In this document: one piece after another, positions 1 to 8,640 of the stretch
Layout: every line of letters begins with the position of its first letter
How positions within the stretch are numbered: the first letter of the stretch is position 1
Assembly: GCA_963724535.1 (NCBI GenBank)
Contig: CAVRVD010000014.1
Coordinates: 248,001-312,000, forward strand
Direction of reading: 5' to 3'
Source: JADJPO01 sp963724535
GTDB lineage: Bacteria > Actinomycetota > Actinomycetes > Actinomycetales > Kineosporiaceae
Length of the DNA stretch: 64,000 nt
Position numbers and translations under genes: made by a program
The notes under the pieces: model-generated
Seen by the model: only the letters and a program-made list of their open reading frames with translations
Database searches by the model: none
What the model was told of the DNA's origin: nothing

Positions 1-1
1 C

Positions 2-1060
2 CTGCGCCGCATGTCCTGGGCGCACGCCAACTTCCCGCGGGCCTGGATCCGCGGCCACCAGGCGCTGAGCCGGCGGATCTTCCCCGAGGTGTACGCGACG
101 ATCATCCCGCTGTTCCTCGCCCGGGGCGCCGCGGTGCACGCCCGCAAGCGGGTCGACGTCGTCTTCGCCACCGGCAACCCCTACGCCCAGTACGGCGCCG
201 CCTACCGGATCGGGCGGCTGCTGCGCCGCCCCTACGTCGTCGACTACCACGACCCGTGGACGATGAACCCGCTCACCGAGGACGACGCCTTCCCCGCCGA
301 CCACCCGGCGTTCGCCTGGGAGCGGCGCATCGTCGAGAACGCAGCCCTGACCGTCACCGTCAACTCCCCGCTCGGGGACTGGTATCGACAGCGCTATCCC
401 GCCGCTGCGCAACGGATCCGAGTGGTCGAGAACGGGTTGGCCGAGGAGGTCGTCGGAGACGTCGTCTTCGCCCCCAAACCCCCCGGCGAGCCGGTCCGGT
501 TCGGCTACGTCGGTACGGTGCGCTCGGACCTGCCGATCGAGGAGTACCTGGACGGGTGGGCCCTGGCCCGCAAGGAGGGTGAGCTGGCCGGGGCCACCAT
601 GGACTTCTACGGGTATCTCGGCTTCTTCACTCAGAACGAGGCGGCGATCCGGTCCCGACTGGAGTCGGGGGTCGAAGGCGTCAGCTACCGGGGGCCGGTG
701 CCGCAGACCGAGCTCGGCCGGGTGTACTCCGGGTTGGACGTCCTGGCCATGCTCCTGCCGTCGTCGCGGTACATGACCGCCGGCAAGGGGTATGACTACA
801 TGGCCGCGGGGCGGCCGGTGATCGGGGTGCACCACCCGCGTAACCACACCACCGAGGTGTTCGCCGACTACCCGTTGTTCTTCGGCACCCCCGAGGTGGA
901 CGCGACCTCGGTGCGGGACGTCCTCGTGGCTGCGGCCACGGCGGTGCGGGCACAGACCCGTGAGCAGTACGAGCAGTGCCGGGCGGTGGCGCTGCGGCAC
1001 ACCTGGGACCTCAACATGGATCCGGTCGGGGCCGAGGTGGAGGCGATCGCCCGTGGTTGA
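2..1060 (+). CDS. Glycosyltransferase, GT4-like, 5' truncated by window edge
   Basis: Probable cytoplasmic glycosyltransferase that adds a sugar from a nucleotide donor to a surface glycan or lipid. The frame is open from base 2, and the first Met (base 11) falls inside the usual N-terminal Rossmann domain, so the true start lies upstream of the window. About 350 residues are visible. They include the acceptor-side segment VVDYHDPW, a VNSPLGDWY / RVVENGL segment typical of the inter-domain region, and a C-terminal donor-domain stretch GKGYDYMAAGRPVIGV, where the usual nucleotide-sugar-binding Glu cluster would lie. The next gene starts with GTG 8 bases before this stop, so the two are probably co-transcribed. 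Family membership is fairly secure; the donor and acceptor are unknown. Confidence 0.75.
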   Translation: MRRMSWAHANFPRAWIRGHQALSRRIFPEVYATIIPLFLARGAAVHARKRVDVVFATGNPYAQYGAAYRIGRLLRRPYVVDYHDPWTMNPLTEDDAFPADHPAFAWERRIVENAALTVTVNSPLGDWYRQRYPAAAQRIRVVENGLAEEVVGDVVFAPKPPGEPVRFGYVGTVRSDLPIEEYLDGWALARKEGELAGATMDFYGYLGFFTQNEAAIRSRLESGVEGVSYRGPVPQTELGRVYSGLDVLAMLLPSSRYMTAGKGYDYMAAGRPVIGVHHPRNHTTEVFADYPLFFGTPEVDATSVRDVLVAAATAVRAQTREQYEQCRAVALRHTWDLNMDPVGAEVEAIARG

Positions 1061-1661
1061 CCGGCTGCAGACTCCCACCGACGGCGCACCCGTCGACATC
1101 GACACCGCGGCGCATGCCGACGTGCCCGTCGGGCCAGACCCTGTCGCGGGCCGTCCCCGGGTGGTCGCCGTGGCCGTGGTGCCGGCGCGGCGGGGGCACG
1201 TGATCGCCGCCCTGACCCGGGTGGTCGAGGGTGGCGGCTCGGCCCTGCTGATCACCGCGCAGGGGACGCCGCCACCCGATCTGCCGGCCGGTGTCGAAGC
1301 GATCGACCTGGTGGCCGACGAGCGACGGGTCGGGGTCCACGTCCTGCTCACCCGCTCTCCGCTCCGGCCGGTCCGGCGGCTGCTCGGCCGCCCCAGTGGG
1401 GGAGCCTCGCTCGGCTGGCGGGCCTGGAGCGGCTCGCGGGCCTACCGCGCCGTCCGGCCCTGGGTGCTGTGGCGGGCACTGCGCCGCCGCCTCGACGAGG
1501 TCGACGTCGACGCCCTCGACCACGTGGTGATCGTCGCTCTGGAGTGCTGGCCGATCACCTGGCAGCTGTGCCGGCGCCAGCCCCGGGCCACCTACACCTG
1601 GGACGTGCCCGACGAGGTCTTCGAACGGGTCGGGCGCCGCCCGCCGCAGCGGGAGCAGTGA
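1053..1661 (+). CDS. Conserved hypothetical protein, glycosyltransferase-linked
   Basis: A 202-residue protein I do not recognise. The start chosen is GTG 1053, which overlaps the end of the upstream glycosyltransferase by 8 bases, a coupled arrangement; an upstream in-frame start at 960 would only translate the antisense-like tail of that gene. The sequence has an alternating hydrophobic core (VVAVAVVPARRGHVIAAL near residues 35-50, then a HVVIVALECWPITWQL segment near 160-175) that could be a Rossmann-like fold. No signal peptide or membrane segment is evident, and the middle is rich in Arg. Its only clue to function is the coupling to a glycosyltransferase, which suggests a role in the same glycan pathway. 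Downstream lie 155 untranslated bases before the SpoIID-like gene. Confidence 0.6.
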   Translation: MVDRLQTPTDGAPVDIDTAAHADVPVGPDPVAGRPRVVAVAVVPARRGHVIAALTRVVEGGGSALLITAQGTPPPDLPAGVEAIDLVADERRVGVHVLLTRSPLRPVRRLLGRPSGGASLGWRAWSGSRAYRAVRPWVLWRALRRRLDEVDVDALDHVVIVALECWPITWQLCRRQPRATYTWDVPDEVFERVGRRPPQREQ

Positions 1662-1816
1662 GTCGGCCTCAGCGGGTCGACAGCACCTAGAGGTAGACCG
1701 CCGCGGCAGGTGCCGGCGATCGGACGTTCGCCCGACGGGGCGAACCGGTGGTTCGGTCCATGAATCGTCCCGGGTCTCTGACGACAAGAACTGTGTCGGC
1801 GGGCGAGGGGATTTCG

Positions 1817-3235
1817 ATGACACATTCTGAACACGGTCAACACGCTGCTCGCCGCCGTGGGTCGGCGGGACGGCCCCGCGGCGGGCACCGGGTGGTTGGC
1901 GCACTGGTCGGCGTCGCGGTCGCTGCGGCCGGCGTACCCGCCGTCCTCGCTCCGGCCGCCGCCGAGCCGCTCGGTCCCTCCCCGATCGGCGCGCCCGCGC
2001 CGCCGGCCGCGCCCGCCGACACTCCGGTCAGCGCCGGTTCGGCGACCGTGACCGGCTCCGGGTTCGGCCACGGCGTCGGTATGTCCCAGTACGGTGCACT
2101 CGGCATGGCCCGGGCCGGCTACCCGGCGTCCGGCATCCTCAGCCACTACTACACCGGGGTGCGGGTCGGCGCCGTCAAGGACGCCGTTGCCCTGGCGGTC
2201 AACGTGGCCCACGGGACCCGAGGTCTGACCCTCGCTCCGGTCGCGCTGAGCGGCACCGGTCACCGGCTCCGGTTGACCACCCCGGAGGGCGTGACCAGCA
2301 CCCTGGCCCCTGGTGACCGGGTCGGCGTCGTCGTCTCGGGCGACCGGGTGCGCGTGACCGTAACCCGTGCGGCGGGGTCGCCTGGTACCGGTCCGACCTC
2401 GTTCAGGACCACCCGCCTGGCGGTCCGCTGGACCGGCACCCGAGCGCTGGCCGGCGCGCCAACCCTGCTGACCAGTACCGCCGCGCTGCCCAGTTCGACC
2501 AAGAAGCGCTCCTACCGCTGGGGTGCCCTGTCGGTCTCGGCGCTGGACGGTCTGGTCGAGGCCGTGCTCGACGTCGACGTGCACACCGAGTACCTGCGGG
2601 GGGTCGCCGAGATGCCGTCGTCCTGGCCGACGGCGGCTCTGCAGGCCCAGGCGATCGTCGCCCGCAGCTACGCGCTGGTCGCGGTGGCGACGACGGCGCG
2701 GTCCAGCTGCGGGGGGTGCCAGATCTGGGACGACCAGCGCAGCCAGGTGTATACCGGTTGGGCCAAGGAGAGCGAACGGGTCGGCTCAACCGACTACGGG
2801 GCCCGCTGGGTGGCCGCCGTCGCCGCCACCCAGCCGAGTGCGACCACCGGCACCGCGGTGCTCTACCAGGGCCGGCCGATCAACGCCGTCTACTCCTCCT
2901 CCAGTGGAGGTCGTACCCGCAGCTCGGCCTCGGTGTGGGGCGGCTCGGTGCCCTACCTGGCGCCGGTCGACGACCCGTGGAGCATCGACAGCTCGATCAA
3001 CCCGGGTTTCGCCGCCTGGAGCCGGACGGTCGGCGTGGCGGGTCTGACCAGTCTGTTCGGCGTCCGTGACCTGCTCTGGGTCGGGGTCACCGCCCGGGAC
3101 GGCTCCGGGGCCGCCACTCGCGTCGAGGCGGTCTCCGGGTCCGGCAAACGGTTGGGCGTCGACGGTGAGACCTTCCGCCGGCGGCTGGGGCTGCCCAGCT
3201 CGTGGGTCGCCGAGGTCACCCTGCCTACAGGATGA
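1817..3235 (+). CDS. Exported SpoIID/LytB domain protein
   Basis: A 472-residue exported protein of the SpoIID/LytB family, members of which act on or bind peptidoglycan glycan strands (SpoIID itself is a lytic transglycosylase). ATG 1817 is chosen because GAGGGG lies six bases upstream, and it is followed by a basic stretch and a hydrophobic signal segment (about residues 25-48) ending in an Ala-rich cleavage region. The motif GFGHGVGMSQYGALG (about 82-96) is the usual N-terminal mark of actinobacterial members. The core carries EYLRGVAEMPSSWP, whose Glu matches the proposed catalytic position, then QAQAIVARSYAL and the YSSSSGG motif. The stop is followed almost at once by the first copy of a 48-bp repeat. 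Peptidoglycan as target is from family knowledge; activity here is inferred. Confidence 0.88.
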   Translation: MTHSEHGQHAARRRGSAGRPRGGHRVVGALVGVAVAAAGVPAVLAPAAAEPLGPSPIGAPAPPAAPADTPVSAGSATVTGSGFGHGVGMSQYGALGMARAGYPASGILSHYYTGVRVGAVKDAVALAVNVAHGTRGLTLAPVALSGTGHRLRLTTPEGVTSTLAPGDRVGVVVSGDRVRVTVTRAAGSPGTGPTSFRTTRLAVRWTGTRALAGAPTLLTSTAALPSSTKKRSYRWGALSVSALDGLVEAVLDVDVHTEYLRGVAEMPSSWPTAALQAQAIVARSYALVAVATTARSSCGGCQIWDDQRSQVYTGWAKESERVGSTDYGARWVAAVAATQPSATTGTAVLYQGRPINAVYSSSSGGRTRSSASVWGGSVPYLAPVDDPWSIDSSINPGFAAWSRTVGVAGLTSLFGVRDLLWVGVTARDGSGAATRVEAVSGSGKRLGVDGETFRRRLGLPSSWVAEVTLPTG

Positions 3236-3246
3236 GTCTTGTCGAA

Positions 3247-3294
3247 GTCGTGGCGGTTTCGACCCCGCAGACGGTGTCGAACTGGACACGACCT
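3247..3294 (+). repeat. 48-bp direct repeat, copy 1
   Basis: This 48-bp sequence recurs at 4364-4411 in the same orientation with 45 of 48 bases identical (differences at 3257, 3260 and 3290). It contains short inverted repeats: TTCGAC (3258-3263) with GTCGAA (3276-3281), GTGTC (3274-3278) with GACAC (3285-3289), and end segments GTCGTG (3247-3252) with CACGAC (3287-3292). It begins 12 bases after the stop of the SpoIID-like gene. The two copies bracket exactly one gene, the AbiEi/DUF559-type ORF. Confidence 0.9.
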
Positions 3295-3381
3295 GGTGCC
3301 GACCCACCCCGTCCACAGGGATATCCCCAGGTTTCCGCGCCCGGCGACGACTGAGCCGTCGACGCGGCCAGACTCGCGGTC

Positions 3382-4359
3382 ATGCAATCCCGACACGACC
3401 TGCCGCCGCAGATCCGTCACCTGGTCCGGCTGCAGGAGGGCGTGGTCGCCCGGGAGCAGCTGATCCAGGCGGGTCTGTCGCGGCGCTGTATCGAACGTCT
3501 CACCCGTGGTTGGTGGCGGCTGGCCCGTGGCGTCTATCTGGTGGGCGCGGAGCTGGAGTGCCCGCCCTGGCGCGCCAGGGTCTGGGCGGGAGTCCTGCTC
3601 GGCGGCGAGGGGGCCCGGGCCTGCCGCCTGACGGCCGCCGCCCTGGACGGTCTGGTGGCACCCGAGGAGCGGCTGCGTGATCCGTCGGGTCGGTGGCGAA
3701 GCGCCGAGGAGGTCATCGAGGTCGTGAGTCGGGCCCGCCGCGGGCCGCACGCCGGGTTTGTGTTCGTCCGCGAACAACCAGGCGTCCGGCTGGCGTCATC
3801 GGCGCGTGAGCCCGTCCGAACGCGGATCGAGGACACCGTGCTCGACCTCTGCGCCGCCGCGGACGAGGAGAGGCTGGTGATGTGGCTGACCCGAGCCTGC
3901 CAACGACGGCTCACCACTGTCGATCGGCTGCGGAACCGTCTCGTCGCACGACCGCTCACGCGAAACCGGTTCGTGATGCTGGAGATCCTCGAGGACGTCT
4001 CCGCCGGGGCGACCAGCAACCTGGAGCACCGTGCTCTGCGGCAGGTGTTCCGTCCGCATGCCCTGCCGGCGGTCACCATGCAGTACCGCACCGGATCGGG
4101 CCGGTGCACGGCAGACGCCGCCATCCCGGCGTACCGCCTGCTGATCGAGTTCGATGGTCGGGTGGGTCACGTCGCCGAGGGGGCGTTCCGGGATCGGGCC
4201 CGCGACAACCAGCACGCCCTGGACGGCTGGCTGACCCTGCGTTTCGGGTGGTCCGACGTGGCCGGCGATCCGTGTGCTGTGGCAGCCCAGATCGGCGAGA
4301 TGCTGATCAGTCTGGGCTGGCCGGGACCGTTCCAGTCGTGTCGTCGTTGTCGCTCGTAG
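3382..4359 (+). CDS. AbiEi-type N-terminus with DUF559 (Vsr-like) nuclease-fold C-terminus
   Basis: A 325-residue protein. Residues 1-60 (QIRHLVRLQEGVVAREQLIQAGLS...RGWWRLARGVYLVG) match the winged-helix N-terminal domain of AbiEi-type antitoxins. The C-terminal third, YRLLIEFDGRVGHV...FRDRARDNQHALDGW, matches DUF559, a PD-(D/E)xxK / Vsr-like endonuclease fold, with the acidic pair E/D near 256-258 and the DxxRD helix retained. Actinobacterial genomes carry many such proteins; their function is not established, and no AbiEii nucleotidyltransferase partner is adjacent. The gene stands alone between two 48-bp direct repeats, which suggests a cassette that moved in as a unit. I see no ribosome-binding site before ATG 3382. 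Alternatives are a housekeeping nuclease or a solitary antitoxin-like regulator. Confidence 0.75.
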   Translation: MQSRHDLPPQIRHLVRLQEGVVAREQLIQAGLSRRCIERLTRGWWRLARGVYLVGAELECPPWRARVWAGVLLGGEGARACRLTAAALDGLVAPEERLRDPSGRWRSAEEVIEVVSRARRGPHAGFVFVREQPGVRLASSAREPVRTRIEDTVLDLCAAADEERLVMWLTRACQRRLTTVDRLRNRLVARPLTRNRFVMLEILEDVSAGATSNLEHRALRQVFRPHALPAVTMQYRTGSGRCTADAAIPAYRLLIEFDGRVGHVAEGAFRDRARDNQHALDGWLTLRFGWSDVAGDPCAVAAQIGEMLISLGWPGPFQSCRRCRS

Positions 4360-4363
4360 GTAG

Positions 4364-4411
4364 GTCGTGGCGGGTTTGACCCCGCAGACGGTGTCGAACT
4401 GGACACCACCT
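4364..4411 (+). repeat. 48-bp direct repeat, copy 2
   Basis: Second copy of the repeat at 3247-3294, starting 4 bases after the stop of the AbiEi/DUF559 gene. The substitution at 4377 turns a C-G pair of the first inner stem into a wobble pair (TTTGAC 4375-4380 with GTCGAA 4393-4398). The one at 4407 extends the second stem to GGTGTC/GACACC (4390-4395, 4402-4407). The pairing potential is therefore kept or improved. It occupies the gap between this gene and the convergent scoB. Confidence 0.9.
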
Positions 4412-4424
4412 CCGGCTGCGGGGT

Positions 4425-5081
4425 CTAGATGGCCATCTCGGGCACGTCGCCCTGGACCAGGATCTCCGGTTCGGTGGCCGCTCGGATCTCCTCGACGCTG
4501 ATCCCGGGGGCGCGTTCACGCAGCACCAGGCCGGCGTCCGTGACGTCCATGACGGCGAGGTCGGTGATGATCCGGTCGACGACGCCCTTGCCGGTCAGCG
4601 GCAGCGAGCACTCCCTGACCACCTTGTGCGTGCCGTCCTTGGCCACGTGCTCCATCAGCACGACGACCTGCTTGGCCCCGTGCACGAGGTCCATCGCCCC
4701 GCCCATGCCCTTGACCATCTTGCCGGGGATCATCCAGTTGGCGATGTCGCCGGTGGCCGAGACCTGCATGGCGCCGAGGATCGCGGCGTCTACCTTGCCG
4801 CCGCGGATCATGCCGAACGAGGTGGCCGAGTCGAAGAACGAGGCCCCGTGCAGCAGGGTCACCGTCTCCTTCCCGGCGTTGATCAGGTCCGGGTCCTCCT
4901 CGCCCTCGAACGGGTACGGCCCGAAGCCGAGGATGCCGTTCTCGGACTGCAGCACCAGCTCCACCCCGGCCGGCACGTAGTTCGGTACCAGGGTCGGCAA
5001 CCCGATGCCGAGGTTGACGTAGGAGCCGTCGTGCAGCTCGGCGGCAGCACGGGTGGCCATCTGCTCACGGTTCAGTGCCAT
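4425..5081 (-). CDS. scoB: 3-oxoacid CoA-transferase, subunit B
   Basis: Beta subunit (218 residues) of a class I CoA-transferase that moves CoA between succinyl-CoA or acetyl-CoA and a 3-oxo acid such as acetoacetate, in the cytoplasm. The start is ATG 5081, followed by the typical MATRAAAEL helix. The motif QSENGILGFG carries the catalytic Glu at residue 47, and GNxGAMQVSATGDIANWMIPGK-type conserved segments follow near residues 100-120. Length is normal for the subunit. It lies downstream of scoA, with 92 bases between them that hold two 22-bp repeats, an unusually long gap for this usually coupled pair. The exact substrate cannot be fixed from sequence; acetoacetate and 3-oxoadipate transferases look alike. 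Confidence 0.92.
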   Translation of the reverse strand: MALNREQMATRAAAELHDGSYVNLGIGLPTLVPNYVPAGVELVLQSENGILGFGPYPFEGEEDPDLINAGKETVTLLHGASFFDSATSFGMIRGGKVDAAILGAMQVSATGDIANWMIPGKMVKGMGGAMDLVHGAKQVVVLMEHVAKDGTHKVVRECSLPLTGKGVVDRIITDLAVMDVTDAGLVLRERAPGISVEEIRAATEPEILVQGDVPEMAI

Positions 5082-5095
5082 GGTGAGTTCCTTGC

Positions 5096-5171
5096 TCCTC
5101 GCTTGATCGTCGCCTCGCGTCGGCTGTTCCTCGGCTCCTCAGCGCTCGTTCCTCGCTTGATCATCGCCTCG
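5096..5171. repeat. Two 22-bp direct repeats in the scoA-scoB gap
   Basis: Two copies of a 22-bp sequence at 5096-5117 and 5150-5171 differ at a single base (G/A) and are separated by 32 bases of related TCCTCGG-rich sequence. They fill most of the 92-bp gap between scoA and scoB. They are non-coding on the gene strand. Confidence 0.85.
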
Positions 5172-5173
5172 GG

Positions 5174-5986
5174 CTAGCCCTCGAGATCCTCGGATCCGGC
5201 GCCGTAGGCGTCACGTGGGCGTGGCCGGACGGTGCGCTTCTCGATCCGCTTGTCGTGCGCCTCCTCCACCGACAGCGGCACGACGCGGTGCACGAACACC
5301 CCGGGCAGGTGCACCCGGTCCGGGTCCAGCTCGCCGGGCTCCTCGAGGTGCTCGACCTCGGCGATCGTGATCTTCCCGCTCATCGCGGCCAACGGGTTGA
5401 AGTTGCGCGCGGAGCGACGGAAGACCAGGTTGCCGTGTCGGTCCCCGGCCCAGGCCCGGACCAGCCCGAAGTCGGCCCGGATCGCCTTCTCCATGACGAA
5501 GGTGCGCATCCGGCCGTCCACCTCGAACTCGGTGGTGGGCTTGGCGGGCGAGGCCACGGCGACCCCGCCGTCCGGACCGTACCGCCACGGCAGTCCGCCC
5601 TCGGCGACCTGGGTGCCGACCCCGGTGGCGGTGTAGAAGGCGGGGATCCCCGAGCCGCCGGCGCGCAGCCGTTCGGCGAGGGTGCCCTGCGGGGTGAGCT
5701 CGACCTCGAGCTCGCCGGCCAGGTACTGCCGGGCGAACTCCTTGTTCTCACCGACGTAGGAGGCGATGATCCGGCGGATCTGGCGGGCGTCGAGCAGCAG
5801 GCCCAGACCCCATCCGTCGACCCCGCAGTTGTTGGAGATGACCTCGAGATCCTTGGTCCCGGCATCCAGGATCGCCTTGATCAGGACGGCGGGGATACCG
5901 GAGATCCCGAACCCACCCACCGCGAGCGAGGCGCCGTCCGGGATGTCGGCAACGGCTTCGGCAGCACTGGCGACGACTTTGTCCAC
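5174..5986 (-). CDS. scoA: 3-oxoacid CoA-transferase, subunit A
   Basis: Alpha subunit (270 residues) partnering scoB. The N-terminus DIPDGASLAVGGFGISGIP holds the GGFG glycine-rich loop of class I CoA-transferases that binds CoA. The segments SNNCGVDGWGLG, SYVGENKEFARQYL and a TPQGTLAERLRAGGSGIPAFYT stretch are all standard for the family. Translation starts at GTG 5986. A TAGATT hexamer at 5993-5998 lies exactly six bases before that codon and no ribosome-binding site is present, so the mRNA is probably leaderless. The C-terminal 30 residues are charged and variable. Role: ketone-body or branched-acid catabolism, inferred from the family. Confidence 0.93.
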   Translation of the reverse strand: MDKVVASAAEAVADIPDGASLAVGGFGISGIPAVLIKAILDAGTKDLEVISNNCGVDGWGLGLLLDARQIRRIIASYVGENKEFARQYLAGELEVELTPQGTLAERLRAGGSGIPAFYTATGVGTQVAEGGLPWRYGPDGGVAVASPAKPTTEFEVDGRMRTFVMEKAIRADFGLVRAWAGDRHGNLVFRRSARNFNPLAAMSGKITIAEVEHLEEPGELDPDRVHLPGVFVHRVVPLSVEEAHDKRIEKRTVRPRPRDAYGAGSEDLEG

Positions 5987-5992
5987 ACCGGA

Positions 5993-5998
5993 AATCTA
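5993..5998 (-). promoter_or_regulatory. Leaderless -10 hexamer for scoA
   Basis: TAGATT read on the minus strand, followed by 6 bases and then the GTG start of scoA. This spacing puts the transcription start at or next to the start codon. Confidence 0.6.
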
Positions 5999-6163
5999 CT
6001 GTCGATGCCACCCCTCCCGCTGTGTCGTCATCGTGGGATAGACCACCCCTGGGTAGCGTGACGTGTCGGGCTGGTCGTGTGACGGCTCGGTCGCGCCGAC
6101 CGCGGCCGGGTGTGGCCAGCCGGTCGACGAGAAGCGGCTCAGACCCGCCGAGGGGGATATGAC

Positions 6164-8596
6164 GTGCGGCGACGCCTGCGAGCGCTGACCGGTGCTGCGG
6201 CCCTGGCCGTGACGACCACGCTGCTGGTCGTCCTGCCGACGTTGCCGGTCCCCGGCAGCTACGGCGCGGTGGGCGTGGCCCCGCGGCCGGTTCCGGGAGC
6301 GGTGACCAGCTTCGACGTGGCCGGGGTGGACGCCGCGGCCCTGGGCGCGCTCGCGGCCCCCGACGGCCCGCGGGTCCAGCAGCACAACCGGCCGGCCGTG
6401 TTGACCGCGCAGCGGACCACGGCACGCTTCGACCTGGTGGCGCTGACCTGGACCGGAGCGCTGCCCACCGGCGCCCGGCTGCAGGTGCGGGTGCGCGAGG
6501 CCGGACGATGGAGCGGCTGGCAGGAGCTGGCGCCGGCGGACAACGCCCCCGACCCAGGTCCGGAGAGCGGGCGCACCAAGGCCTCGGAGCCGCTGGTGGC
6601 CCTGGGGGCGGACGGCGTGCAGGTACGTGTCGACTCGACGACCGGGCGGGTGCCGTCCGCACTGCGCGCGATGCTCGTGGACGGCGGCCGGTCCCCAGCC
6701 GACGGTGCGGGTTCGGGCGCCGGCTCACCCGCCACCCCGCCTGCGAGCGCCGCCGCGGCGCCGCTGGTGAGCGCCACCGGGCTGGGCCGCCCGGCGATCG
6801 TCACCCGGGCCCAGTGGGGCGCCGACGAGCGCCTGGTCACCGAGCAGCCGGTGATCGACGGTCGGGTCACCAAGCTGTTCGTCCACCACACCGTGACCAC
6901 GAACAGCTACACCAAGGCGCAGTCCTATGCCCAGATGCGGGCGGTGTACCTGTTCCACGTCAAGGGCCGAGGCTGGAACGACATCGGCTACAACTTCGTC
7001 GTCGACCGGTTCGGCCGGGTCTTCGAGGGACGCCGGGGCAGCATCACCGCCGCGGTGCACGGGGCGCACACCGGCGGGTTCAACAGCGACGCGATCGGGA
7101 TCGCGCTGCTCGGCACGTTCAGCTCGGCCCGGCCCACGTCGGCCGCGCTGCGGGCCCTGCGCGACGTCGCATCCTGGAAGTCCGCCGAGTGGTTCATCAA
7201 CCCGCGCGGCTCGACGGTTGCGGTCTCCTCCGGCGGCGCGGCCACCCGCTTCGCTTCGGGCAAGCGGGTCACCCTGCGCACGATCAGCGGCCACCGCGAC
7301 GTCGGGTACACCGAGTGCCCCGGCAACGTGGGCTACTCCTACCTGCCCTGGTTGCGCAGCGCCGTCGCGGCCCGGCTGGCCCCCGGGCTGTCCGGCGCGT
7401 CGGCGTCTGCCTCGGCGGTGAACTGGAACGGATCGTCGGTCACCGTGGGCGCCAGGCCGGCGACCAACCAGCGGTGGTGGCTGATCGCCACCTCGCTGTG
7501 CGGGACGCCGCGGGTGGTGGTCGCCAGCGGCCGGACCGCGGGGCGCATCTCGGCGCGCTGGGAGCTGCGCGGCGCCGACGGCAACCCGGTGCCGCCCGGG
7601 GTGTACCGACTGTCGCTGGTCAGCTCCTCCCCGGTCGGTTCGGTGCACTACGACAGGGACGTCGAGGTGCTGCCCACCCGGCTGTCGCCCCCGAGCACCT
7701 GTTCGGTGCGCCGGTCGGCCTGGGGGGACGTGTACACCTCGGCGGTGATGGCCGGCCGCGAGCGTCATCCCGACGCTCGGACCGCCGTCCTGGTCGGCTC
7801 CGGCTCCGTGCTGAACGGTCTGGTGGCGGCGCCGCTCGCGGCGGCGAAGAACGCCCCCCTGCTGCTGACCGGGTCCGGTTCGCTGCCGCCGGTGGTGCGT
7901 CAGGACATCGCCTCGCGTGGCGTGCGCACCGTCTACGTGGTGGGCGGCACCTCCACGGTCCGCACGACCGTGGTGAACCAACTGCGCGCCGCGGGGGTGA
8001 GCAGCGTCGTGCGCCTGGACGGCCGGGACCGCTATGCGCTGGCCGCCGCGGTGGCCCGCCAGGTCGGTGCCCCGGACGGCGCCGCCGTGGTGGTCTCCGG
8101 CGCGTCGCCGTCCGACGCCGCCGCCGTGGCCGGGCCCGCCGCGGCGATGCGCCGTCCGATACTGCTGGTGAGCCGGAGCGGGGTGCCGGCCGCCACCGGG
8201 TCCGCTCTGCGTGCGCTCCGCGTGCGCACGGTGCTGGTGGTGGGCCACTCCTCGAGCGTCACCTCGACGGCGGTGGCCGGGCTGGGGGCCTACGGGGTCA
8301 CCTCCCGGGCGCGGGTCGGCGCTGCCGAGCGCGCGGCCACCGCGGTGACCGTCGCGAACGCGTTCCGCCGTCCGGTGCCGGCCGATCAGGTGGTGCTGGC
8401 TCCGACCTCGACCTCCGCCTGGTCGGTGATCGCCGCCGGTCAGGCCCGGCTCACCGTGCTCACCGGCGCGACCGCGCTGCCCAGAGTGACGACGTCCTGG
8501 CTGGGCCAGCGCCGTCCGGGTGCGGTACTGGTGATGGCGGACAACCGGGCCGTCGCCTCGTCGGTGCTGCGCCAGGCCTACGCAGCCCGTCGGTGA
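6164..8596 (+). CDS. Exported PGRP-type N-acetylmuramoyl-L-alanine amidase with cell-wall-binding repeats
   Basis: An 810-residue exported enzyme predicted to cut the amide bond between MurNAc and L-Ala in peptidoglycan. The start is GTG 6164, with AGGGGG seven bases upstream; a signal segment follows (about residues 8-30). The amidase_2/PGRP domain spans about 215-400. It opens with RAQWGADE and has zinc ligands at the HH of FVHHTVTT (about 241-242) and at the Cys of the GHRDVGYTECPG motif (about 384). A beta-rich linker follows, then three repeats of the cell-wall-binding type 2 family (about 520-810), each with a VYVVGG- or VLVVG-like core, which should anchor it to secondary wall polymers. 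The N-terminal 200 residues resemble the region that precedes the catalytic domain in other actinobacterial members. Confidence 0.9.
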   Translation: MRRRLRALTGAAALAVTTTLLVVLPTLPVPGSYGAVGVAPRPVPGAVTSFDVAGVDAAALGALAAPDGPRVQQHNRPAVLTAQRTTARFDLVALTWTGALPTGARLQVRVREAGRWSGWQELAPADNAPDPGPESGRTKASEPLVALGADGVQVRVDSTTGRVPSALRAMLVDGGRSPADGAGSGAGSPATPPASAAAAPLVSATGLGRPAIVTRAQWGADERLVTEQPVIDGRVTKLFVHHTVTTNSYTKAQSYAQMRAVYLFHVKGRGWNDIGYNFVVDRFGRVFEGRRGSITAAVHGAHTGGFNSDAIGIALLGTFSSARPTSAALRALRDVASWKSAEWFINPRGSTVAVSSGGAATRFASGKRVTLRTISGHRDVGYTECPGNVGYSYLPWLRSAVAARLAPGLSGASASASAVNWNGSSVTVGARPATNQRWWLIATSLCGTPRVVVASGRTAGRISARWELRGADGNPVPPGVYRLSLVSSSPVGSVHYDRDVEVLPTRLSPPSTCSVRRSAWGDVYTSAVMAGRERHPDARTAVLVGSGSVLNGLVAAPLAAAKNAPLLLTGSGSLPPVVRQDIASRGVRTVYVVGGTSTVRTTVVNQLRAAGVSSVVRLDGRDRYALAAAVARQVGAPDGAAVVVSGASPSDAAAVAGPAAAMRRPILLVSRSGVPAATGSALRALRVRTVLVVGHSSSVTSTAVAGLGAYGVTSRARVGAAERAATAVTVANAFRRPVPADQVVLAPTSTSAWSVIAAGQARLTVLTGATALPRVTTSWLGQRRPGAVLVMADNRAVASSVLRQAYAARR

Positions 8597-8628
8597 GCCG
8601 CTCGCCGGTCCGGGGCGCAGCCCTGGTC

Positions 8629-8634
8629 TAGCCT
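8629..8634 (+). promoter_or_regulatory. Leaderless -10 hexamer for the membrane protein at 8641
   Basis: TAGCCT, six bases before the GTG start at 8641, with no ribosome-binding site between. Transcription should begin at the start codon. Confidence 0.6.
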
Positions 8635-8640
8635 TGCCGG

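Noticed and set aside
3247..4411. A classical insertion sequence made of the 48-bp repeats and the enclosed gene
   Set aside because: The repeats are direct, not terminal inverted, and the gene encodes no transposase; no target-site duplication could be identified.
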